31,910 bases of DNA from an uncultured Flavobacteriales bacterium. Its GTDB lineage: Bacteria > Bacteroidota > Bacteroidia > Flavobacteriales_D > Sanyastnellaceae. The translations under genes and the position numbers were made by a program. Below are positions 15,772-23,718 of the stretch, in pieces. Location: contig CALBSW010000169.1 in NCBI GenBank assembly GCA_937967465.1, positions 1-31,910 of the forward strand. Direction: 5' to 3'. The notes under the pieces were generated by a model that was not told where the DNA came from, did not search any database, and saw nothing but the letters and a program-made list of their open reading frames with translations. Each line of letters begins with the position of its first letter. The first letter of the stretch is position 1.

Positions 15772-18700
15772 GGTCAGGCTGGTGGGGGGAAGGCAAATTT
15801 CAATGGGGATGGCACTGGTAAAGGTCGGATTGACTTCGTGATGAAGGGTGTCCTCACCGAGAATGAGAGACAGCTGAGTCGGTCCACACTCGGTATCCCA
15901 CCCATTGGCGGCAACATCGAGGAGCACAAAGTCCCGGCATCCCGCTTCCAAGCACAGCGTCCACTCTGCAAGGCCCGAGGGTACACCGCCGGGCGCGATG
16001 GCCAAGCCGTCCGGATTCAGGCTCCAGCCGTTCTCCTCAGGCGCACAGCCAGCATTCATCTGGATGATCAGAGGGTAGCAAGTGGGCTCGCACGTGCCAT
16101 CGTCGAAGAGGGCATCCGGGGCATAATTGCTCGCGTAGGAGTCGGTGCAGCCTCCGGTGTCCAAAGCGTCCGTACAGAACGTGTAATGGTCCACCACGCC
16201 GGCATTCGGTGCGGCAAGGAAGGGCGCGCTCTCACCCAACAAGGTCAGGGAGAAATCCAGTGGTGCAGCACAGTCGACCATCAAGCTCTCGTAGCCGCTG
16301 AGTTGATCCTGGTGCACTTCAAATTCCAGACACGCCGCTGCTGGTACACACAGGGTGTCCACGGAAGTCGCTTGCGGCGGGAGCCATCCGCTGCGGTGCA
16401 AGACACGCCCCAACGGGTCGCGCAGGACCCATCCATGTTGCGATGCAAAACAGTCCGTGGTGAAGGAGACCACGATGTCCACGGCATTGGCCATGCGAAG
16501 GGAACGTTCGGACCGGGTGTTGTTGGCGGTTCGCTCGTCGGGTTGCCCGTCCACTTCGGTGAGCAACACGGTGAAGTCCGACCAACCCTCAGGTGCCTCC
16601 ACAGGGGCCAAAGACAAGTGCAGACTGTCTCCTGGAGGGATCAGTCCGTTCCACAGCGTGTCCCTGGATGCGCCTCCGAAGTGGCCGTATGTCAAGGCCA
16701 ATTGGTGCAGGGGCTCTGTACCGAGGTTGTACACGGGCAGCACAGGGTGTACCACAGAATCACAGTGGGCGCCGCGGGGCGAAAGCAAGCGGCCCAGTGC
16801 AGCATCGAGACTGGGCGGGTCGGGAAGGTCCAAGGTGTACAGCCCACGGCCGTAGGTGGCGGCGACCAATCTGCCGGAGGGAGCGTGCAGGACGAGGTCG
16901 GTCACGACCACGTTGGGCAACCCTTCGGACAAGCGCGTCCAATCCGAACTGCCTTCGGCCAAGTGGTAAATGCCGACATCCGTTCCTGCATAGACGTCAC
17001 CGGACCCCGCCACGTCGATGGCCAGGGTGTTGATGGGGGCAGGTGGAAGCCCATTGGAGATGGACGTCCAGGAGTCGCCGCCATCGGCAGAGTAGAGCAC
17101 CTTGGTGGCAGACGTGTAGTTGGACAAGCTGACCCAAAGTTCATCGGCATCCGATGGGGCAACTTCGATGTCGGTGATGTGGGCGAATCCATTGGGAACG
17201 TCCAATGCGGTGAAGTCTTGGCCATTGGCGCTGCGGTACAAGGTGTACTCCTTGGCCACGTAGAGTCGGCTGACATCGCTCGCGGACAGGGCCAATGCCG
17301 TGCAGTCTCCGCCGGGAATGGATCCAAGTGCCGTCCAGCTCTCACCGCGGTCTGTAGACCGGTAGACCCGGTCTTTGGCGGCGTACACCCAGTCCGGATT
17401 GAATGCACTGATGGCCCAAGGTGTCAACCAGGCGCCTGCAGCATCCTGCTCCACACCGGCATTGCCTGCGATTTGCTGAAAGGCATTGCCGCCATCATCG
17501 GAGCGGAACAACTGGCCGTAATACAGTGAAGCGTAGACGACGTCCGGCAATTCCGCATGGAACGCGCAATCAAACCCATCGCCGCCCAAGACATGTTCCC
17601 ATTGGCCATCGTGCTTCAGAAAGGTGCCATTGTCCTGGGTGCCCGCAATGAACCGGTCCATGGCCAGCGGGTCGGCATCCACGCGGTAGGCCTGCGCAAT
17701 GGCGAGACCGGCACTCAGGTCCTCGGATACCTGGGCGTCGGGGTCGAAACGAAAGGCGCCGCCATCATTGGCGACCAGGAGCTGTCCGTCCGGCAGGAAC
17801 CGGATCCCGTGTTGGTCCGCGTGGAGGTAGGGGAGGTCCCCACCTGAGTACCAGTGCCCTGCGCAATTCCAGGATGCCCCGGCATCGGATGATTCCCAGA
17901 GGTTGACGCCGCCGGCGAACACGCGGTCGGCATCGTCCGGATGGACGGCGAGGCTGAGGTCATACCACGCCTGTCCCCCCGTGTCACTGCCTCCGACCGT
18001 CCAGCCGAGGAGGTTGGGGCCATCGCCTTCCAAGCTTTGTGCGTTCCATGTGGTCCCGCCATCCTGGCTCCGCCACAGGCCCGCAAATCCTTGGTCCGAA
18101 ATCTTGCCCGCGAGGGCGTACACCGTGGCGGGGTCTGAAGGTGCAAAGGCGAGGGCAATGCGGCTCAGGCCATAGCTCTCTCCATTGAGGTAGCCGGTGC
18201 TCCACGTCGCGCCCGCATCGTGGCTCTCCGCCACGGCATTGCCGAAAGCCCCGGCCAACAGGTGGCTGGGGTCTGCGGGATCCACTTCAAGCGACGCCAT
18301 GTTGCCCGTCAGGGTGCGCGACCATTGGTCTCCGCCGTCCACGCTGCGGTAAATCCCGAGGCTGGATGCAGCCCATAGGGTATCGGGGTGCTGGGGGTGA
18401 ACGAGGATGCGCGACAGCGTCCGTCCCATGAAGGGAGCCCAGTCCAGACCGGTGGAGGTCGAAGTGTCCACAAAATAGGCGCTCGTCCAAATGCCGATGG
18501 ACCGCGTGTCTCAGAAATCGCCATCGCCTGTTGCAATCCACAGCCGGTCCGGGTCCGTCGGATGAAAGGCGACGTCCGTAACACCAATCGACTCCAATTG
18601 GCCGTTGCCCATGGGTGCCCAGGTCTGGCCCTCATCGGAGGTCCGCCACAGTCCGCCGGCCGGGGCGCAAGCCCACCATTCGGAGGGGACACCGGGTCGG

Positions 18701-19141
18701 TCCACCAATCGGTTCAACCGGCCACTGCCACCCAGTCCGGTGGGGCCCGTCGGTCCGGCGTATTCCCAGACAGGATCCGTGGTGCTGCGTTGGGCGGATT
18801 CTGCCGCCCGGTCTTCTTCTGCAGCTTCAATTGCGCGGAGCACCAAGCCATTGACAGGCCGGGTGCCATCTGCTGCGCACCGGGGTTTGGCAAAGGCGAG
18901 CCACCGCTGAAACGGTTTCATTCCCTTGCCGCGCTCCGCCTGGTCCGGCGACCACGCTGCCTCGAACAGGGCCTCGACACTGTCGACTGGAATGGACGGG
19001 TCGCGCATGGCTTCGGACCAATGCTGCGGACCTTGTGACATCACACTGGTGGACAGGCACATCCAAGCCGCCACCGTGAGGATGGTGGAGCCAGACGTCT
19101 GAATGCGCTGTGCGGTGCGGTGCATGGGGCAAAGTCCATTC

Positions 19142-19152
19142 CCCCGAAGGGG
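19142..19152 (-). other. Short UUCG-tetraloop hairpin between the metalloprotease and BNR/VPS10-like genes
   Basis: On the transcribed strand the gap contains CCCC-TTCG-GGGG, a 4-bp GC stem closed C-G around a UUCG loop, one of the most stable RNA tetraloops. It lies two bases after the metalloprotease stop and about 16 bases before the downstream ATG. No U-tract follows, so attenuation or mRNA-end protection is more likely than intrinsic termination. Confidence 0.3.
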
Positions 19153-19154
19153 TG

Positions 19155-21656
19155 TCAGTTCGAACAGGGCAATCCATAGGCTCCGAGGAGGAGCAGGAAG
19201 TCGCCCACGTCCACGCCGTTGATGCCGTTCAAATCGAACGTACAATCCACCGCGCAACCAAACTCACCGAGGATCAGGAGGATGTCATTGACGTTCACAA
19301 GACCATCGTCATCGAGGTCTTCTGGGCAGTCAGCGACTTCCTCTGGTGAGAGGGGGCCACCACTGCAGTCATTGTCGACGCCATCCTGCGTCCCCGGAGC
19401 GCCGGGATAGACGTCACTACGAGAATCGTCGCAATCGGTTGCGTTTGTGACGAAACCAATGAGGCTGCCTTCACATCCCGTGGTGGTCACCGTGGCATTG
19501 CCAAAGCCATCTCCATCCGCATCGGCGTAGAGCGTCGCAGGAGGGATACAGGATCCATCGTCGATGCTGGCGATCTCGAGGAAGTTGCACGCGACGGGGT
19601 CGGTGCATCCTTGAACCGCATCGAGGATGAAGTTGCTGTTGGAGATGTCAAAGAAGATGTTGCCATGGCCCTTGACCTTGATGCGGGCTTGAGTAGACGC
19701 CACGGCACGACGCAACACCACGTGTTCACCATCATTGGGGGCCGCTTCGGCCAACAGGTAGGGCCAGCTGTTGCCGCCATCCACGCTGCAGTAGATGTCC
19801 ACAGAGGCGCAATCCACATTTCCGCCATCGGTTCCCGCGACATCCCACGTGATGGTCAGGTCGGAGTTGCCTGGCCGGGTGATGTTGGAATTGGGGTAGG
19901 TCACCACGAAGGGGCCAGTGTTGCCGTCCACGAAGAAGTTCTTGGTGGCCACCGCGACGCCGCCGCAGCCGGGGTTGTTGTCGCGCACGGTGCACTTGAA
20001 TGTCAGGGTGCGGCTGTAGTCCGGGAGGAACTCCCCAAAGGAGGTCTGGTTGTTGAGGAGGCTGGACAGCTTTGGAACCACCCGCGTGGGGCTGGATGAA
20101 GGAGGGAAGGAGCGGATGCAGGGGGCGTTTCCGGAGGGATTGTTCAAGTCGTTGTCTCCCGATGAGGTCGCAGGTCCCAGGTTGTACTGCTCCCAGCTGT
20201 AAGTCAGGGTGTTGCCTGGATTGGGGTCGCTGGCCGTTGCGGTCAGTTCGAACGGCGTGGACTTGGGAATGGAGAATGCCGAGGCGCCTACGGAAACGGT
20301 GGGCGCGCTGTTTCCGCTGCTGACTTGCGTGGCGCACGAATTGCCGAATCCACTGTGCAAGTAATCTGATGCCTCGATGAGGCTGTGCACATGGTACACG
20401 TCGTCGGACAGGTTTTGCAGGTTGGGCGAGCAAATGCCGCTGTAGCTCATGATGGTGGATCCGCTGCCGGGCTCGTAGGCCGCGTTGGTGGACCGGTTGC
20501 CACTGCAGGAATTGTTGAAGGTGTGGTTGCACCCGAACTGGTGGCCCATTTCGTGGCCCACGTAGTCCTCATCAAATGGGTCGCCAATGGGGGCTGGAAG
20601 TCCGCTGACTCCGCCGGCTTTGAAGGAGGTGCAGACAGAACCGAGGTAGGCGACACCACCGCCACCGGTGGAGAAGACGTGCCCGATGTCATATTGGTTG
20701 GAACCGATGGTGCCATCGATGGTGGACTGGTTCTGGCTGAGCATGGCCGAGGTGCTCGAGTTCGTGTAGGGGTCGGTCGCACCGTTGAGGAAGATCAGCT
20801 GGTCGTTGTTGGGGATGAGGTTGAGGCGAATGGCCAATTCCGGTTCCACGATGCTGTTGATCCGGTTGATGGTGGTGTTCATGGCGGACAGCACCGAGGA
20901 CACCGTACCGCCATGGAATTGTCCGTACTCCCCGGTGCACGCCAAGGCCAAAGCGTAATTGCGTCGGGTGGGCCCGTAAGGCGGTCCGACCCGCTGGGTG
21001 ATCCGGCCATCGTCCACATCGTGGAGCCCATCCACATCGTCCATTTTGCCGATGCCCATCATGCGGACGTCGCAGCCTTCCCTGCGCTTCGAGGTTGAAG
21101 CCATGAATTCGGCGCGGGTGTAGACCATCAACTGGTCGGTTTGCCCGCGCTGCCAGGGGTCGATGTAGACGGAGCCGTCTGGGGTGTGAAGGATGCCGTG
21201 GAATCCGTGATCCCCCAGGTCGATGCGGCCAAAAATGAGGGCGTTCCGCTCGGATTGGACGAGGTAGCTCGAGATGCCGGGGTAACGGGCAGCCAGCTCA
21301 GGATGGAGCACGTCGGACCGGACGATGCGGAAGGTGTGTTCTTGCCAGCGAAGTCCACTCCGCTCAGCGGGCATCGGCAGGGCGATGCGGACAGGGCTGT
21401 TCTCGAGGCGCGCGCCGGTGCGGGTGGTTTCGTTCCATTCGGCGGGGGCGCTGGCCAGGATGTCGACCAATGCGGCATGGTCGTAAGCCACAGCGCGGGC
21501 CGCTGGAATGGCTTCCCGGTCTTGGGGGGTGTCCGCCGCTCCTGTGCGCCAACCTGCACGTTGGACATCAGGCAGGGCACGGTGCCATTGCGATTGGGCG
21601 CCCAGAGGAGACAGAAAAACCAGCAGAAGGGACAGGGAGAAATGCGAACGGGCCAT
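19155..21656 (-). CDS. Secreted reprolysin-like (metzincin) metalloprotease with Cys-rich repeat and dockerin-like C-terminus
   Basis: From ATG 21656 the product is 833 residues with a signal peptide (MARSHFSLSLLLVFLSPLGAQSQ); ATG 21662 would add two residues. After a propeptide of about 250 residues, the catalytic domain has the metzincin zinc site HEMGHQFGCNH (His-368, Glu-369, His-372, His-378) and a Met-turn STIMSYSGIC. It resembles the reprolysin-like peptidases (M12B type) common in Bacteroidota. A beta-sandwich region follows (FELTATASDPNPGNTLTYSW and a propeller-free C-terminal beta domain), then one GCTDPVACNF repeat, a MopE-like DADGDGFGN...DNDCSGG segment, and a 57-residue dockerin-like module ending PCSN. 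No type-A T9SS domain is present. It likely degrades extracellular protein. The 29-base gap suggests co-transcription with the BNR/VPS10-like gene. Confidence 0.9.
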   Translation of the reverse strand: MARSHFSLSLLLVFLSPLGAQSQWHRALPDVQRAGWRTGAADTPQDREAIPAARAVAYDHAALVDILASAPAEWNETTRTGARLENSPVRIALPMPAERSGLRWQEHTFRIVRSDVLHPELAARYPGISSYLVQSERNALIFGRIDLGDHGFHGILHTPDGSVYIDPWQRGQTDQLMVYTRAEFMASTSKRREGCDVRMMGIGKMDDVDGLHDVDDGRITQRVGPPYGPTRRNYALALACTGEYGQFHGGTVSSVLSAMNTTINRINSIVEPELAIRLNLIPNNDQLIFLNGATDPYTNSSTSAMLSQNQSTIDGTIGSNQYDIGHVFSTGGGGVAYLGSVCTSFKAGGVSGLPAPIGDPFDEDYVGHEMGHQFGCNHTFNNSCSGNRSTNAAYEPGSGSTIMSYSGICSPNLQNLSDDVYHVHSLIEASDYLHSGFGNSCATQVSSGNSAPTVSVGASAFSIPKSTPFELTATASDPNPGNTLTYSWEQYNLGPATSSGDNDLNNPSGNAPCIRSFPPSSSPTRVVPKLSSLLNNQTSFGEFLPDYSRTLTFKCTVRDNNPGCGGVAVATKNFFVDGNTGPFVVTYPNSNITRPGNSDLTITWDVAGTDGGNVDCASVDIYCSVDGGNSWPYLLAEAAPNDGEHVVLRRAVASTQARIKVKGHGNIFFDISNSNFILDAVQGCTDPVACNFLEIASIDDGSCIPPATLYADADGDGFGNATVTTTGCEGSLIGFVTNATDCDDSRSDVYPGAPGTQDGVDNDCSGGPLSPEEVADCPEDLDDDGLVNVNDILLILGEFGCAVDCTFDLNGINGVDVGDFLLLLGAYGLPCSN
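19158..19328 (-). other. Dockerin-like C-terminal module of the metalloprotease
   Basis: These 57 codons reach the stop codon and align without gaps to the BNR/VPS10-like C-terminus, with 24 identical positions by my manual count. The shared positions include the first, third, fourth and last Cys-type positions and the DGL...DLL/DIL..LxEFGC core. The second calcium-loop-like segment reads DLNGINGVDVGD, weaker than a canonical dockerin loop. Confidence 0.6.
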
Positions 21657-21837
21657 GTGCATACAACAATCTAAGCAGGATATTGCTCGATGGGCAGGGG
21701 TGGGGCCGGTCAAGTCCGATGAGATTTGTCATCGTCATCGGGAAAGAATGCGGCTGCGTGTGGAAAACGGATTCTTCCGAAACCCCTGATGACAGCGGCT
21801 TCTCCCTACTTTTCGTGGTCTCAAACGGAACCGGCAC
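21657..21837. promoter_or_regulatory. Divergent intergenic region between the metalloprotease and parE
   Basis: Two diverging genes start on either side of these 181 bases, so promoters for both should lie here. On the plus strand TACTTTTC (21807-21814) is one mismatch from TAnnTTTG and lies about 23 bases before the parE GTG. On the minus strand TAGATTGT (21673-21666) is a weaker candidate. I cannot find convincing -33 elements for either. Confidence 0.3.
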
Positions 21838-23718
21838 GTGGCGAAGCAAACAGGACAGAATTACACGGAGAGCGACATCCGGTCGCTGGATTGGAAGGAG
21901 CACATCCGACTCCGGCCCGGCATGTACATCGGCAAGCTCGGCGACGGCGCGAGTGCCGATGACGGCATCTACGTGCTGCTCAAGGAGGTCATCGACAACA
22001 GCATCGACGAGCACCTCATGGGCAACGGCAAGACCATTGAGATCAGCATCCGGGATGGGGCCGTACAAGTCCGGGACTATGGCCGGGGCATTCCCCACGG
22101 TGCCGTGGTCGACTGCGTCTCCAAGATCAATACTGGCGCCAAATACAGCGAAGGGGCCTTCTCCAAGACCGTCGGCTTGAACGGGGTGGGTACCAAAGCT
22201 GTGAATGCCCTGTCGACCGAGTTCAGAATCGAGAGCTTCCGTGAAGGCGAAGTGAAAGCCGCCCGCTTTGAGCTCGGCGTCCTGAAGGACGATGAAGCCA
22301 TTGCCAAGACCTCGCTCCGCAATGGAACCCGCACGTGGTTCAAGCCGGACCCCAGTGTCTTCAAAGGCTACCAGTACCGCAGGGAGCACGTGGAGCGCCT
22401 GCTTTGGAATTACGCTTACCTCAACAGCGGGCTGACCCTGGTCTTCAATGGGGAGAAAATCCACAGCGAGGATGGCCTCAAGGACCTGATCAAGCAGAAC
22501 CTGAGCGCAGAGCCGGGCTATCCGATTGTCCACCTCCGCGGCGACGACATCGAGGTGGCCTTGACCCACACCCAGGCCTACGGTGAAGACCACTACAGCT
22601 TCGTCAATGGCCAGTACACCACCCAGGGTGGAACCCACCAAAAGGCCCTCCGGGAAGCCTACGTCAAGGTGGTCCGGGACTTCTTCCAGAAAGACTACGA
22701 TGCAGGCGACATCCGCATGGGCCTCATGGCCGCCATTGCGGTCCGCGTGCAGGAGCCGGTCTTCGAGTCCCAGACCAAGACCAAGCTCGGCAGCTCGGAG
22801 ATCCGTCCCGGCGGCACGAGCATGCGTTCGTTTGTCTACGACTTCTTGAAAGTCGAGCTCGCCAACCACCTCCACCGCAATCCTGAAACGGCGGAGGCCC
22901 TGCTCAAGCGCATCCTGCAGAGCGAGAAGGAGCGGAAGGACCTGGCCGGCATCAAGAAGCTGGCCCGGGAGCGGGCCAAGAAGGCCAGCCTGCACAACAA
23001 GAAACTGCGCGACTGCCGGGTGCACCTCACCAAGAAGCACGACCGCGCGGAAGAATCGACGCTGTTCATCACGGAGGGCGACAGCGCTTCCGGCAGCATC
23101 ACCAAGGCCCGCGACGTCAACACGCAGGCGGTCTTCTCCCTGAAGGGCAAGCCCCTCAACTGCTACGGGCTCACCAAGAAGGTGGTCTACGAGAACGAGG
23201 AGTTCAACCTCCTTCAGGCGGCCCTCGACATCGAGGACGGGTTGGACGGCTTGCGCTACAACAACGTGGTGATCGCCACGGATGCGGACGTCGACGGCAT
23301 GCACATCCGCATCCTGCTGATGACGTTCTTCCTCCAGTTCTTCCCGGACCTGGTGCGGAAAGGACACCTGTATGTGCTGCAGACGCCGCTCTTCCGGGTC
23401 CGCAACAAAAAGGAGACACGCTACTGCTACTCCGAGGAGGAGCGGGTCGACGCCATTGCCGCGTTGGGACCGAAACCGGAAATCACCCGATTCAAGGGAT
23501 TGGGTGAAATCAGCCCAGACGAATTCTCCCACTTCATCGGAGAGGACATCCGTTTGGATCCGGTGGACCTCGGAGGAGAGCACCAGTTGGACGACATGCT
23601 GGCCTTCTTCATGGGGAAGAACACGCCGGACCGCCAGCGATTCATCATTGACAATCTCCGGGTCGAGAAGGATCCTGACGCGGAGCAGGCCGAAACGGAA
23701 AGCACCGAAGCCGCATGA
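21838..23718 (+). CDS. parE: DNA topoisomerase IV subunit B
   Basis: ParE is the ATPase subunit of topoisomerase IV, which unlinks replicated chromosomes. The 626-residue product starts at GTG 21838; SLDWKEHIRLRPGMYIGKLGDG is the N-terminus seen in Bacteroidota ParE rather than GyrB. The GHKL ATPase site is intact (Glu-50 and Asn-54 in LLKEVIDNSIDEH, then DYGRGIPHG and GLNGVGTKAVNAL). The Toprim domain has FITEGDSASG (Glu-413) and DADVDG (Asp-482/484/486). The length is close to the phylum norm. The stop overlaps the parC start by four bases (23715-23718), so the two subunits are translationally coupled. Assignment is secure; GyrB is the alternative but is less likely given the N-terminus and the parC partner. 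Confidence 0.95.
   Translation: MAKQTGQNYTESDIRSLDWKEHIRLRPGMYIGKLGDGASADDGIYVLLKEVIDNSIDEHLMGNGKTIEISIRDGAVQVRDYGRGIPHGAVVDCVSKINTGAKYSEGAFSKTVGLNGVGTKAVNALSTEFRIESFREGEVKAARFELGVLKDDEAIAKTSLRNGTRTWFKPDPSVFKGYQYRREHVERLLWNYAYLNSGLTLVFNGEKIHSEDGLKDLIKQNLSAEPGYPIVHLRGDDIEVALTHTQAYGEDHYSFVNGQYTTQGGTHQKALREAYVKVVRDFFQKDYDAGDIRMGLMAAIAVRVQEPVFESQTKTKLGSSEIRPGGTSMRSFVYDFLKVELANHLHRNPETAEALLKRILQSEKERKDLAGIKKLARERAKKASLHNKKLRDCRVHLTKKHDRAEESTLFITEGDSASGSITKARDVNTQAVFSLKGKPLNCYGLTKKVVYENEEFNLLQAALDIEDGLDGLRYNNVVIATDADVDGMHIRILLMTFFLQFFPDLVRKGHLYVLQTPLFRVRNKKETRYCYSEEERVDAIAALGPKPEITRFKGLGEISPDEFSHFIGEDIRLDPVDLGGEHQLDDMLAFFMGKNTPDRQRFIIDNLRVEKDPDAEQAETESTEAA

Larger units (their letters stand above)
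15010..19125 (-). pseudogene. Very large secreted BNR/VPS10-like protein with Cys-rich repeats, interrupted by an in-frame TGA
   Basis: Without the stop this would be about 1371 residues. The start is ATG 19125 (MHRTAQRIQT), giving a signal peptide ending SVMSQG. Residues to about 590 form a sortilin/BNR beta-propeller with about ten Asp-box copies (for example WRTSDEGQTW, WRSQDGGTTW, YRSTDRGESW). A CARDB-like segment follows, then five Cys-rich repeats (GCTxxxACNYxP...DDGSC), a MopE-like DGDGFGD...GDCND segment, and a dockerin-like module at the exact C-terminus. The frame is the same from 19125 to 15010 but is broken by TGA at 18511-18513 (codon 205), inside GDGDF-stop-DTRSIG; the flanks are continuous with no shift. 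No good restart exists downstream, and any restart would lack a signal peptide. It follows the metalloprotease by 29 bases. It may be a recent pseudogene or a base error. Confidence 0.75.

Noticed and set aside
15457..17529. A 690-codon plus-strand open frame opposite the BNR/VPS10-like gene
   Set aside because: It is antisense to a well-supported coding frame with recognisable repeats; its own translation has no domain or signal peptide.
18511..18513. Selenocysteine at the in-frame TGA
   Set aside because: The site is in an Asp-box propeller, not a redox motif, and a Ser is the expected residue; no Sec machinery or SECIS-like structure is visible.
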